Positions 8,495 to 16,724 of a DNA stretch of 32,930 bases are shown piece by piece (position 1 is the stretch's first letter; each line of letters begins with the position of its first letter). Below the pieces are notes generated by a model. The model was not told the origin of the DNA. It worked only from the letters and a program-made list of their open reading frames with translations, and made no database searches. The stretch comes from SIAF01 sp046152955 (GTDB lineage: Bacteria; Planctomycetota; Planctomycetia; Planctomycetales; Planctomycetaceae), in the NCBI GenBank assembly GCA_046152955.1, contig JBJXGA010000041.1:1-32930 (forward strand), given 5' to 3'. Both the position numbers and the translations under genes were made by a program.

Positions 8495-11400
8495 ATGCGA
8501 CTGTCAGTCACGTTGATGCTGTTGGTTTCCGGAGTGATCCCCCCCGCCGCCGGTTTTGCTGAGGAGGCGGAGGACAAGGTAGATTACGTCCAGGACGTTA
8601 AGCCGATTCTGTCACAGCGCTGCTATGCGTGTCACGGGGCCTTGAAACAGAAGAATAGTCTGCGGCTCGATACGGCAGCCCTGGCGCGGCAAGGAGGGGA
8701 TGGAGGGCCGGCGGTCACGGCGGGCAAGAGTGGCGAAAGCCTGCTGATCGACGCGGTGACCGGCGCCAATGGCGTCCCCCGCATGCCCCCGGAAGGAGAG
8801 CCGCTCAAACCGGAAGAGATTGAAACGCTCCGCCGATGGATCGATCAGGGGGCTCATGCCCCCGAGGAGAAAGTCCCGCAGAATCCCGCGCAACACTGGT
8901 CCTACCAGCCGCCGCAATGCCCCCCTCTCCCCCTCGTCGCCGACCCGGCCTGGCGAGTCAATCCGATCGATGCGTTTGTTGCCTCCCAGCAGGAACAGCG
9001 CGGCTTGACCCATAGTCCACCAGCGTCGAAGTCCCTCTTGCTGAGGCGGGTGTACCTGGATCTGATCGGGCTCCCTCCGACCCGTGCTGAGATGGTGGCG
9101 TTCCTGGCAGACGAATCGCCGGAAGCCTACGAGAAGGTGGTTGATCGGCTGCTGGAGAGTCCGCATTACGGCGAACGGTGGGGGCGGCATTGGATGGATG
9201 TCTGGCGCTACAGCGACTGGGATGGATATGGCGCGGAGATCCGAGAGAGTCAACCGCACATTTGGCGGTGGCGGGACTGGATCGTCGAATCGCTCAACGC
9301 CGATAAGCCCTACGATCAGATGATTGTGGAAATGCTGGCGGGAGACGAGGTGGCCCCCAGCGATCCCGATACGATCCGGGCCACCGGCTTTCTCGCCCGC
9401 AACTGGTACAAGTTCAACCGCAACGTGTGGCTCGATTTTACGATCGAACACACCGCCAAGGCGTTTCTGGGAACGACGATGAACTGCGCCCGCTGCCACG
9501 ACCACATGTACGATCCCCTGACGCAGCAGGACTATTACAAGTTCCGGGCGCTGTTCGAGACGCACGACGTCCGAGCCGACCGGCTGCCGGGAAAACCCGA
9601 TCCGCTCAAGGACGGCCTGGCCCGCGTTTTCGACTCCAACGTGGAAGCCCCCACGTATCTGTACATTCGAGGCGATGAAAAGCGTCCCGACAAAGAGCAT
9701 CCCCTCCCCGCGGGAATTCCCGCAGTCCTCAGCCGGGCGGAATTGAAAATCGAACCGGTGAAACTGGCCCCTGTCGAGTTTTATCCGGGGCTGCGTCCCT
9801 TCGTGCAACAGGAGAATCTGCAACAGGCTCAAGTCGCCAGGGACGCGGCCCACGCCAAATGGACCGAGGCGCATACGCTGCTGGCGGCGGCGCGCCAAAA
9901 GCTGACCGATCATGCGGCGGCGAAAACCGCCGCGTCCGAGAAAAAGGAACCCGTCGGCGACGTGATCCTGGCTGACGATTTTTCTTCCCCCAAACCCGAG
10001 TTGTGGAACATGGGACCGGGGACGTGGGAGTACAAGGAGGGGGGGTTGGTTCAGAGCGATCCGCGCGACGCCGTCACCCCTCTGATTTCAGTGAAGCCGC
10101 ATCCGGCGGACTTCGTCGGACGAATTCGGTTCAAGACCACTGGCGGCAAGGTCTACAAGTCGGTGGGACTGAGCTTCGATGCCAACGCGGGCGCCGACCA
10201 GGATTTCTGGGGAGTCTATTTGAGCGGCGCCAACAAGCTGTCGATTTTTCAGCGCAAGGGAGGGCAGGACGTATACTTCCCCGACGGCGCCAAAGACTTT
10301 CCGGTCGAATTGAATCGCGAGTACGAGTTGCAGGTGGCGGTGCGGGGCGCACTGGTGAACGTGTCAGTCGACGGCAAATTGTCCTTCACTTACAAATTGC
10401 CCGCGGAACGGCTGAAGGAGGGTCGGTTCGCACTCTGGACCTACGACGCCACGGCCCAGTTCGTGCGGGCGTCGATCGCAACGCTCCCTGCCGACTACGT
10501 CCTGTATGAGAAACTGAGCGACTCACCGGCGGCTGCCTCCGAATCGGAGTTGCAACTGGCCATCGCACAGGCCCAACAGACGGTCGCCCTGGCCGACAAA
10601 GCGCTGGCGACAGCCACCGCGGCCCTGGCCTGGACACACAGCCGCATTGCCGCTGACAACGCGAATTATGCCATTCCCCCCGCCGTCAAGGCCCAGGAGT
10701 TGTCCCTCGCGGCGGGGCGCGCCGAGCGGGAACATGCCTTGCGACTGGCCGAACAGAATCTGCTGCAAGCCGAACAGAAACTGGCTGCGGCACGGGCTCT
10801 TCCCAATCCCGAGGCAGACGCCGCGAAGAAGGCCATCGCGGACGGAGAAGCGGCTGTCACTGCGGCCACCAAACCGCTCCACGACGCACAGGCCGCTTTG
10901 GCGCAGCCGTTGGAGGCTTACACGCGGTTTGGCCCGGTCTATCCGGCGACCAGCAGCGGGCGTCGATTGGCGCTGGCCCGCTGGATCGCCGATCGGTCAA
11001 ATCCACTGACGGCGCGGGTGGCGATCAATCATCTGTGGCTGCGGCATATGGGGAGTCCGCTGGTATCTTCGGTGTTCGATTTCGGACTCAACGGCAAACC
11101 GCCGACGCATCCGGAGTTGCTCGATTGGCTGGCGGTGGAGTTGATGGAGCCGACGGTAGTGAGCGGTGCGCCCCCCCCTGGCCCCCCCTTGCTCAGGGGG
11201 GGAAATACCGGGTGGCGGATGAAGCACATTCATCGGCTGATCGTTACCAGCCAAACGTACCGGCAACAATCGGCCACGAGCGGTCCCGTGGCACAGTCCT
11301 GCAAGCCGGTCGATCCGGACAATGTCTCCCTGTGGCGGATGAACGTTCGCCGGATGGAGGCGGAGATCATTCGTGACAGCACGCTGTACGTCGCCGGCAA

Positions 11401-11920
11401 GCTCGATCCGACGATGGGGGGGGCCGACCTGGACGAGAACTCAGGGATGACGGTTCCGCGCCGGAGTCTCTATTTTCGCAACAGCAAAGAGAAGAAGATG
11501 ACGTTCCTCGATCTGTTCGATCGCCCCAACGTTGTCGAATGTTACCGCCGACCGGAGAGCATTGTTCCGCAGCAGGCTCTGGCAATGGCCAACAGCCCGC
11601 TGTCGCTGGCCCAGGCGCGGCATCTGGCCAAGTCGCTGTCGGAGGAAGCGGGGCCGGAGAATGCCTCAGACAAAGTGCACGGCTTCGTCAGCGCGGCATT
11701 CCAGCAGATCCTCAACCGGCCTCCGACCGGCGACGAACGGACCGAGTGCGAGGCCTTCCTGAAGGATCAGACGGCGCGGTTTGCCAACCCCCAGGGATTG
11801 ACGCAGTTTACCGCCGGAACGGCCAGCCCCGTCCCCCCTGCCGCCGACCCCCATCAGCGCGCCCGGGAAAACCTGGTCCACGTCCTGCTCAATCACAATG
11901 ATTTTCTGACGGTGCGATGA
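8495..11920 (+). CDS. PSCyt1-DUF1549-DUF1553 planctomycete cytochrome-type protein
   Basis: A protein of 1141 residues with a Sec signal peptide (hydrophobic to ~20, cleavage near GFA). Order of parts: a PSCyt1 haem-c-like domain with CYACH (C43-H47) and the ending PPEGEPL...LRRWIDQGA. Next is DUF1549 (PSCyt2), about residues 150-360, with GLPPTRAE, HYGERWGRHWMD and a second CARCH at 331-335. An Ala-rich helical stretch follows, then a concanavalin/LamG-like beta-sandwich (about 489-672), then a long Ala/Glu/Gln coiled-coil-like segment (about 680-805). DUF1553 (PSD1) runs from about 810 to the end, with GRRLALARWIADRSNPLTARVAINHLW. The family is periplasmic; electron transfer or degradation of sulfated or complex glycans has been suggested, but function is unproven. 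A palindromic repeat interrupts the DUF1553 part in frame. It usually pairs with DUF1501, which here follows after DUF4058. Confidence 0.95.
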   Translation: MRLSVTLMLLVSGVIPPAAGFAEEAEDKVDYVQDVKPILSQRCYACHGALKQKNSLRLDTAALARQGGDGGPAVTAGKSGESLLIDAVTGANGVPRMPPEGEPLKPEEIETLRRWIDQGAHAPEEKVPQNPAQHWSYQPPQCPPLPLVADPAWRVNPIDAFVASQQEQRGLTHSPPASKSLLLRRVYLDLIGLPPTRAEMVAFLADESPEAYEKVVDRLLESPHYGERWGRHWMDVWRYSDWDGYGAEIRESQPHIWRWRDWIVESLNADKPYDQMIVEMLAGDEVAPSDPDTIRATGFLARNWYKFNRNVWLDFTIEHTAKAFLGTTMNCARCHDHMYDPLTQQDYYKFRALFETHDVRADRLPGKPDPLKDGLARVFDSNVEAPTYLYIRGDEKRPDKEHPLPAGIPAVLSRAELKIEPVKLAPVEFYPGLRPFVQQENLQQAQVARDAAHAKWTEAHTLLAAARQKLTDHAAAKTAASEKKEPVGDVILADDFSSPKPELWNMGPGTWEYKEGGLVQSDPRDAVTPLISVKPHPADFVGRIRFKTTGGKVYKSVGLSFDANAGADQDFWGVYLSGANKLSIFQRKGGQDVYFPDGAKDFPVELNREYELQVAVRGALVNVSVDGKLSFTYKLPAERLKEGRFALWTYDATAQFVRASIATLPADYVLYEKLSDSPAAASESELQLAIAQAQQTVALADKALATATAALAWTHSRIAADNANYAIPPAVKAQELSLAAGRAEREHALRLAEQNLLQAEQKLAAARALPNPEADAAKKAIADGEAAVTAATKPLHDAQAALAQPLEAYTRFGPVYPATSSGRRLALARWIADRSNPLTARVAINHLWLRHMGSPLVSSVFDFGLNGKPPTHPELLDWLAVELMEPTVVSGAPPPGPPLLRGGNTGWRMKHIHRLIVTSQTYRQQSATSGPVAQSCKPVDPDNVSLWRMNVRRMEAEIIRDSTLYVAGKLDPTMGGADLDENSGMTVPRRSLYFRNSKEKKMTFLDLFDRPNVVECYRRPESIVPQQALAMANSPLSLAQARHLAKSLSEEAGPENASDKVHGFVSAAFQQILNRPPTGDERTECEAFLKDQTARFANPQGLTQFTAGTASPVPPAADPHQRARENLVHVLLNHNDFLTVR
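11171..11213. repeat. Palindromic GC-rich repeat inserted in frame in DUF1553
   Basis: A perfect 7-pair palindrome, CCCCCCC (11182-11188), loop TTGCTCA, GGGGGGG (11196-11202), is preceded by another C-run. It lies inside the reading frame and encodes a Pro/Gly/Leu-rich stretch (about residues 892-905). This separates the conserved VELMEP and GWRMKHIHRLI segments, which are almost contiguous in DUF1553 proteins. The frame is kept on both sides. Confidence 0.7.
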
Positions 11921-12729
11921 TGAAATCTCCATTTCCTGGAATGGATCCGTTCATTGAAACTTGCGGCTTGTGGGAAGACTTCCACCTCAGGCTCGTCACC
12001 GCCATTATCGACGCGCTGTGCGATATCGTGCAGGATCGGTACGTCGTTCGGGGAGGCGAGCGGTCCTATGTCGTCATGTCGCAGGCCGAGGACGATGAAT
12101 TCCAAATCCAGGCGGATGTGGCCGTCGTTGCGCATGCCCCGCCGGAGAAGGCAGGTTCCAAGCCGCTGAAATCGGGATCCCCCTTTGCGGCAGGGGTTCT
12201 GGAGGCTCCGGTCGCCATGCAGGCCCTGGTCGACACTGAGCATGTGGAACATTTCGTCGAAATCTACGAATTGCAACCGCAGCGACGGCTGGTGACCTGT
12301 ATCGAGGTTTTGTCGCCGTCAAATAAGCGGCCGAACACGATCGGCTGGGCACAATATGCTCGCAAGCGGCAGCCCTTTCTCCAGGGAGGGGCCAATTTCG
12401 TCGAGATCGATTTGTTGCGGGAGGGAGAGCAGATGCCGATGCATAGTCGCTGGCCGGCAAGCCCCTATTGTTTTCTGGTCTCTCGCAAACAGGAGGCCCC
12501 ACGGTGCTGGGTTTGGCCTGCCTTTTCTCTACGCCGGCTGCCGAAGGTGGCAGTCCCTCTGGCTCCCCCCGATCCGGATGTCTCCCTCGACGTGCAGCCG
12601 CTCATCGAGAGAATCGTGGAACGGTCGGGCTACGCGAGGGACATCGATTACCGCGCCGTGGATCAGCCGCCGCTGACGGCCGAGGAATCCGAGTGGCTGC
12701 AGCGTGTCGCTGCGGAATCCTCCGTGTAA
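11917..12729 (+). CDS. DUF4058 family protein
   Basis: A protein of 270 residues. The hallmark start KSPFPGMDPFIE is followed by LWEDFHLRLVTAIIDAL, matching the DUF4058 N-terminus. Later segments also fit: VEIYELQPQRRLVTCIEVLSPSNK, then YARKRQPFLQGGANFVEIDLLREG. The conserved IEVLSP...K and VEIDLLR stretches resemble a PD-(D/E)XK nuclease core, but that is an inference and no catalytic role is known. The gene begins with ATGA overlapping the stop codon of the PSCyt gene, so translational coupling is likely. Members are frequent in cyanobacteria and planctomycetes, often in multiple copies. A broken second copy follows directly downstream. Confidence 0.88.
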   Translation: MMKSPFPGMDPFIETCGLWEDFHLRLVTAIIDALCDIVQDRYVVRGGERSYVVMSQAEDDEFQIQADVAVVAHAPPEKAGSKPLKSGSPFAAGVLEAPVAMQALVDTEHVEHFVEIYELQPQRRLVTCIEVLSPSNKRPNTIGWAQYARKRQPFLQGGANFVEIDLLREGEQMPMHSRWPASPYCFLVSRKQEAPRCWVWPAFSLRRLPKVAVPLAPPDPDVSLDVQPLIERIVERSGYARDIDYRAVDQPPLTAEESEWLQRVAAESSV

Positions 12730-12777
12730 AATCGGCGTTCACGCTGTCAATGGCCGTCGACCGAAGAGGAGTATCAC

Positions 12778-12956
12778 AATGAGCCAGGGCAAATCACCAA
12801 TGCGTGCTTTAAGGCTCAATTCGGCAATACGCAACACAAAATCACCATTCCCCGGCAGGGATTCCCTTACCGAGGTCTGTGACCTGTGGGGAAGACTCCC
12901 ATGAAAAACTCATGGGGGAGGTCGAACGCGATCTCGCCACCGTTATCTGCAAGTGA
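12778..12956 (+). pseudogene. Frameshifted 5' relic of a second DUF4058 gene
   Basis: After an ATG at 12780, the frame around 12836-12890 reads TKSPFPGRDSLTEVCDLW, clearly homologous to the start of the intact DUF4058 gene just upstream. At 12886-12891 the relic has TGTGGGGAAGAC where the intact gene has TGTGGGAAGAC, one extra G. This shifts the frame to a stop 15 bases further on. Read in the shifted frame, the homology continues as EDSHEKLMGEVERDLATVICK and ends in TGA at 12954-12956. The remaining ~220 codons are missing. It is a decayed tandem duplicate, not a working gene. The 9-mer AAATCACCA also occurs 47 bases earlier, hinting at further local rearrangement. Confidence 0.8.
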
Positions 12957-13055
12957 GGCCCAACCCCTGACGACTTTTTGAACCCCCGCAAGCGGCATCG
13001 CTGGCCTGACCGTCGGCGTCCCGTTACAAGGGGGCGTACCCGTTGGCTGTGATAT

Positions 13056-13061
13056 GGAGGA
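13056..13061 (+). promoter_or_regulatory. Ribosome binding site GGAGGA that decides the start
   Basis: GGAGGA overlaps the first possible ATG (13054) of the DUF1501 frame and stands 7 bases before an in-frame TTG at 13069. This is ideal Shine-Dalgarno spacing for the TTG and useless for the ATG, so TTG is the likelier start codon. Confidence 0.6.
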
Positions 13062-13068
13062 CTTAGAA

Positions 13069-14553
13069 TTGCCATCCCACTCTCCCTTGACCTTCGCCCG
13101 CACCACGCGCCGCACATTCCTCGCCGACGTCGGCATGGGTTTCACCGGTTTGGCTCTGGGAGCGATTCTGGCCCGCGACGGGGTGCTGCGCGCCAGTGAA
13201 GAGGCTCGCTGGCTTCCCCCTGATGGTCAGCCCCATTTCACCCCGCGCGCCAAGAGCGTCATCTGGATCTTTCTGGTGGGGGGGATGAGCCAGATGGAGA
13301 CGTTCGACCCCAAACCGGAGTTGACCAAATATTCCGGCAAGACGTTTACCGAAACCCCCTACAAGGAGGTCATCGACTCGCCTCACCTGAAGAAAAACCT
13401 CCGCGAACTGATCGCCGGTCTGCACCTGGTCCATCCGAAGATTTACGAAATGCAGGTCGGTTACCGAAAGTGGGGTCAGAGCGGACTGGAGATCAGCGAC
13501 TGGTGGCCGCACACTGCCGCCTGCTCCGACAACCTGGCCATCGTCCGTTCGATGTGGACGACCGACAACAACCACGGCGCGCAGCTCCAGTTCCACACCG
13601 GACGACACGTTCTTGAAGGGCCGCTCCCCACGATCGGTTCTTGGGCGCACTACGGGCTGGGTACGCTCAATGCGAATTTACCGCAGTTTGTCGTCATGGG
13701 AACGCCGATTGCCGATTGTTGCGGCGGAGTTGGCGCGCATGGCTCGAATTACCTGGGACCGGAGCACAACGGGGTACAGCTTGCCGTCGATCCCAAAAAT
13801 CCGCTTCCCTTCTCCGGTCCCGGTCCGGAGGTCTACCGCGAAGAGCAACAGAGCGAATTCGGCCTGCTGAACCGATTGAACAAGCTGGCAGCGGTCGAGT
13901 ATCCGGACGATCCGGCGTTGCAGGCGCGGATCAAGTCTTACGAACTGGCGTTTCACATGCAGTCGGCGGTCCCCGATGTGGTTAATTTTGCCGCCGAGAC
14001 CCAGGCGACGCAGCACGCCTACGGGCTCGATCAACCAGTGACCAAAGCGTTTGGAGAGCAATGCCTGGCGGCCCGGCGGCTCGTGGAAAAAGGGGTCCGC
14101 TTCGTGCAAGTTTTCCACGGGTCCAACGGCGGCGCCGGAGCGTGGGACGCGCATGGCGGACTCAAGGCGGGGCACAGCGCCCTATGCCAACAGGTCGATC
14201 AGCCGATCGGCGCGCTGCTCAAGGACCTCCAGGAGCGGGGCCTGCTGGAGGAGACACTTGTGGTGATCGGCACCGAATTCGGCCGCACGCCAGGGGCACA
14301 GGGTTCGGATGGCCGCGACCATCATCCGTATGGATTCTCCGTGGTGTTGGCCGGAGGGGGTATTCGAGGGGGTGTCGCCCACGGCGCCACCGACGAACTG
14401 GGATTTCATGCCGTCGCCCATCGGCACTACGTCACCGACATCCACGCCACCGTGCTGCGACAGTTGGGGCTGGACCCTCGGAGGCTGGAAATTCCAGGGC
14501 GAAAGCGGCTGGATCTGGATTACGGTCAGCCGATCGATGACATAATCGCCTAA
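13069..14553 (+). CDS. DUF1501 family protein, copy A
   Basis: A protein of 494 residues from TTG 13069, or 499 from ATG 13054. I prefer TTG because of the GGAGGA site 7 bases before it. The twin-arginine leader TRRTFLADVGMGFTGLALG predicts folded export through Tat. The conserved body includes VIWIFLVGGMSQMETFDPKP, STGRH-type histidines (QFHTGRHVLEG), IADCCGG, VFHGSNGGAGAWDAHGG, GTEFGRTPGAQ and the metal-site-like GRDHHPYGF. The C-terminal ~50 residues (HRHYVTDIHATVLRQLGLD, IPGRKRLDLD) are shared with the remnant at 15.2 kb and with copy B. Fold: alkaline-phosphatase/sulfatase-like; substrate unknown. It probably works with the PSCyt/DUF1553 protein encoded upstream, as in many planctomycete gene pairs. 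Confidence 0.93.
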   Translation: MPSHSPLTFARTTRRTFLADVGMGFTGLALGAILARDGVLRASEEARWLPPDGQPHFTPRAKSVIWIFLVGGMSQMETFDPKPELTKYSGKTFTETPYKEVIDSPHLKKNLRELIAGLHLVHPKIYEMQVGYRKWGQSGLEISDWWPHTAACSDNLAIVRSMWTTDNNHGAQLQFHTGRHVLEGPLPTIGSWAHYGLGTLNANLPQFVVMGTPIADCCGGVGAHGSNYLGPEHNGVQLAVDPKNPLPFSGPGPEVYREEQQSEFGLLNRLNKLAAVEYPDDPALQARIKSYELAFHMQSAVPDVVNFAAETQATQHAYGLDQPVTKAFGEQCLAARRLVEKGVRFVQVFHGSNGGAGAWDAHGGLKAGHSALCQQVDQPIGALLKDLQERGLLEETLVVIGTEFGRTPGAQGSDGRDHHPYGFSVVLAGGGIRGGVAHGATDELGFHAVAHRHYVTDIHATVLRQLGLDPRRLEIPGRKRLDLDYGQPIDDIIA

Positions 14554-14577
14554 TCCAACCTGCGTCTGTTTGTGTTG

Positions 14578-14621
14578 CAACATTCCGGGATTGAGCGTAC
14601 CAGGATGTTGAGTGTTTTTTT
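14578..14621 (+). terminator. Candidate terminator after DUF1501 copy A
   Basis: CAACAT (14578-14583) can pair with ATGTTG (14605-14610) across a 21-base loop that includes a partial extension, TCC/GGA. A run of seven T follows (14615-14621). The stem is short and the loop long, so it is only a candidate. Confidence 0.3.
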
Positions 14622-14633
14622 CGAGGATTTGTG

Positions 14634-15209
14634 ATGTCCACTGCTGAAATCGTGGCCCGGCTCACCGCCGACGACTTGTTGCGACGGCCCGATGGGGATC
14701 GCTTCGAACTGGTTGACGGCGCGCTGGTGGAGATCAATATGGGGGCGGAATCGAGCCTCGTGGGAGCCAAACTGGCCCATCTCCTGCAGTCATTCATTGA
14801 TGGCCGCCAATCAGGCTTTGTGTTCGGAGCCGATTGCGGAATTCAATGCTTCGAGGACGATCCCGATAAGGTCCGTAAACCGGACGTGACGTTTGTTCGG
14901 AAGGGGCGGTTGCCCGGAGATGAGATTCCCAAGGGCTATCTGCAGATCGTTCCCGATTTGGCGGCTGAAGTGGTCTCCCCCCGAGATGAAATGTACGAAA
15001 TCAGCCGCAAGGCCGAAGAATATCTGGCGGCGGGGATTCCACTCGTGTGGATCATCAATCCGCACAACCGCACAGTTCTGGTCTATCGCGTGGATGGAAC
15101 GATTTTGGGACTCCGAGAGAAAGACGAACTGAGCGGGGAGGGAATCCTGCCGGGATTTCGCTGCCGTGTGGGAGACCTGTTCGCCTCACCCGGCGCGCCG
15201 CAGAATTGA
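14634..15209 (+). CDS. Uma2 family (DUF820) putative restriction-like endonuclease
   Basis: A protein of 191 residues from ATG 14634, with GAGG at 14623-14626 as ribosome binding site; a GTG lies one codon earlier. Family features: the opening TADDLLRRPDGDRFELVDGAL, then KPDVTFVRKGR around Asp84, PDLAAEVVSPRD around Glu112, and EEYLAAGIPLVWIINP. These supply the D...E-x-(V/I) pattern of the PD-(D/E)XK nuclease fold. Uma2 genes are very numerous in cyanobacteria and planctomycetes and their cellular role is unknown; association with mobile DNA is suspected but not shown. It sits between DUF1501 copy A and a DUF1501 remnant. Confidence 0.88.
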   Translation: MSTAEIVARLTADDLLRRPDGDRFELVDGALVEINMGAESSLVGAKLAHLLQSFIDGRQSGFVFGADCGIQCFEDDPDKVRKPDVTFVRKGRLPGDEIPKGYLQIVPDLAAEVVSPRDEMYEISRKAEEYLAAGIPLVWIINPHNRTVLVYRVDGTILGLREKDELSGEGILPGFRCRVGDLFASPGAPQN

Positions 15210-15243
15210 TTTCGATGCACAGCGAGCGTTCTTCCTTCAGAAA

Positions 15244-15456
15244 ATGACCACGATGTTTCCTTCCCACCCCCCTGCACGATCGGTTGAATCGCTCTCCCGC
15301 CGCACGTTCCACGCCGTCGCCAACCGCCATTACGTCACCGACATCCACGCCACAGTGCTCCACCAGTTGGGGCTGGACGGAAAACGCCTTGAAATTCCCG
15401 GCCGGAAACGGCTGGAGATGGACTTCGGCCAGCCGATCAGTGAGATCATCGCCTGA
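15244..15456 (+). pseudogene. DUF1501 mini-gene with internal deletion
   Basis: An open frame of 70 codons. Residues 1-22 look like a normal DUF1501 start (MTTMFPSHPPARS, then LSRRTF). The frame then jumps directly to HAVANRHYVTDIHATVL and continues through IPGRKRLEMDFGQPISEIIA to a normal stop. This tail matches the C-terminus of copy A almost residue for residue. About 400 central codons, including all putative metal ligands, are missing, yet the frame is open. The twin-Arg pair is present but the hydrophobic segment after it is lost, so export is doubtful. Most likely a deletion remnant of a third tandem DUF1501 gene; a translated small protein cannot be excluded. Confidence 0.85.
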
Positions 15457-15606
15457 AACGCGAGCGGGGTGGCGTCAGCCTCCTGAAGCGTGCCGTGGGG
15501 CCAGGGAACAGGGGCTAGGAGTCAAACGACATTGATCAGAGGTCAGATTCACAGAGCACCAAGATCGGGCGGTCCGGTCAGCACAAGCCTCGAAGTACAC
15601 AACACC

Positions 15607-16653
15607 ATGCCAAGGGCCATCCAATTGAAGGCACTCGACAACTACCACTTATTCGTCAAATACGACGATGGTGTCGAAGGGGTCGCCGACCTGTCCGAGT
15701 TCGCCGGGTCGGGGGTCTTCTCGCTTTGGAATGACTACAACGCCTTTCGCAACGTTCACATCGGCCCGATCGGTGAACTGTCGTGGAGCGACGATGTCGA
15801 GTTGTGTGGGGACTCGATTTACAAGCGAATCATCGGCAAGATTGCTAAAGAGCTGTTGCCGATCGACAAAATATCAAGGTTCAGCGGTCCAGATCGACGA
15901 GTCGAGACGCTTGAGAACTTTGTAGGGTTCTTGCTTGAGAATACATACAGCCCTCAAGATCAACGCAAGGGCCTGGCGCTATGGTTTCGCGGTCAACCGA
16001 ATGCGACCGATGCGCCCATCCCCGGCGCTCTCCGTGCCCGATTCCTCGAACGGGTTGGCGCATCGCACGAGCAGGAATTCAATGAACATTTCCGGCGAGA
16101 AGGGGCTTCCTTTTGGCGATTAAACCAATCCCTCGTCGAAGTCTATTTCACGGCACAGCACCATGGACTGCCAACTCGTCTATTGGATTGGACGCTCAAC
16201 GGTTTGACTGCGCTTTTCTTCGCGTGTAACAAGGAGCACGGCAATGACGGTGCCGTATTCGCATTTGTCCCTTCATGTTGCACCTATTCCGGGTTTACTG
16301 CGGTTGCCCCTGACGGCCAGAAGGTTCAAGCTCCGTTTGGAATTCGCAGCAAAGTTGTCGAGTTGGCGATCGAAAAACTGTTCGGGGATCATTGTGCTGA
16401 TCGCCGCCCCCCGCTCTTGCCGGTTGTACCGGATTTGAGTTTCGACCGGATGTCGCGACAGCAGTCGCGATTCACGCTCCATATGGCAGATGACGAGTCC
16501 ATACCAGATTCACTGCTGACCAAGTATCTCATTCCGAAAGAGAAGAAGTCGCAGTTTCTCAAGGGCCTTCGCACGCTGGGGGTTACTTCCGCTTCGCTGT
16601 TTCCCGACCTGGATCATTTGACGCAAGAAATCAGGTCCGAGTGGGGGCTTTGA
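15607..16653 (+). CDS. DUF2442-FRG domain fusion protein
   Basis: A protein of 348 residues from ATG 15607. Residues ~1-85 match the DUF2442 pattern: LKALDNYHLFVKYDDGVEG, DLSEF, FSLWND, FRNVHIGPIGELSW, then LCGDSIYKRI. The FRG domain starts at about residue 110, with the name-giving LWFRGQ (Arg128) and then QHHGLPTRLLDWTLNG (184-198) and ALFFAC. The C-terminal LFPDLDHLTQEI is also typical of FRG proteins. FRG proteins are often found in defence or mobile contexts; the biochemical activity is not established. DUF2442 proteins are small and frequently resemble antitoxin partners, so the fusion may join a sensor or control module to an effector (inference). By eye the gene is less GC-rich than its DUF1501 neighbours, suggesting acquisition. 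Confidence 0.85.
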   Translation: MPRAIQLKALDNYHLFVKYDDGVEGVADLSEFAGSGVFSLWNDYNAFRNVHIGPIGELSWSDDVELCGDSIYKRIIGKIAKELLPIDKISRFSGPDRRVETLENFVGFLLENTYSPQDQRKGLALWFRGQPNATDAPIPGALRARFLERVGASHEQEFNEHFRREGASFWRLNQSLVEVYFTAQHHGLPTRLLDWTLNGLTALFFACNKEHGNDGAVFAFVPSCCTYSGFTAVAPDGQKVQAPFGIRSKVVELAIEKLFGDHCADRRPPLLPVVPDLSFDRMSRQQSRFTLHMADDESIPDSLLTKYLIPKEKKSQFLKGLRTLGVTSASLFPDLDHLTQEIRSEWGL

Positions 16654-16697
16654 TGGGACGGCGACTTGCGATTGAACGGGACTTTTTCGGCAGTGTG

Positions 16698-16706
16698 TGA
16701 TACAAT
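16698..16706 (+). promoter_or_regulatory. Extended -10 promoter element of the toxin-antitoxin pair
   Basis: TGATACAAT (TGn plus TACAAT) lies 18 bases before the antitoxin ATG, in an AT-rich patch of the 71-base gap after the FRG gene. No good -35 is seen, which is acceptable for an extended -10. It implies that the pair is transcribed on its own, probably with autoregulation by the antitoxin. Confidence 0.45.
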
Positions 16707-16724
16707 ACGTCTACGAGAACAAGA

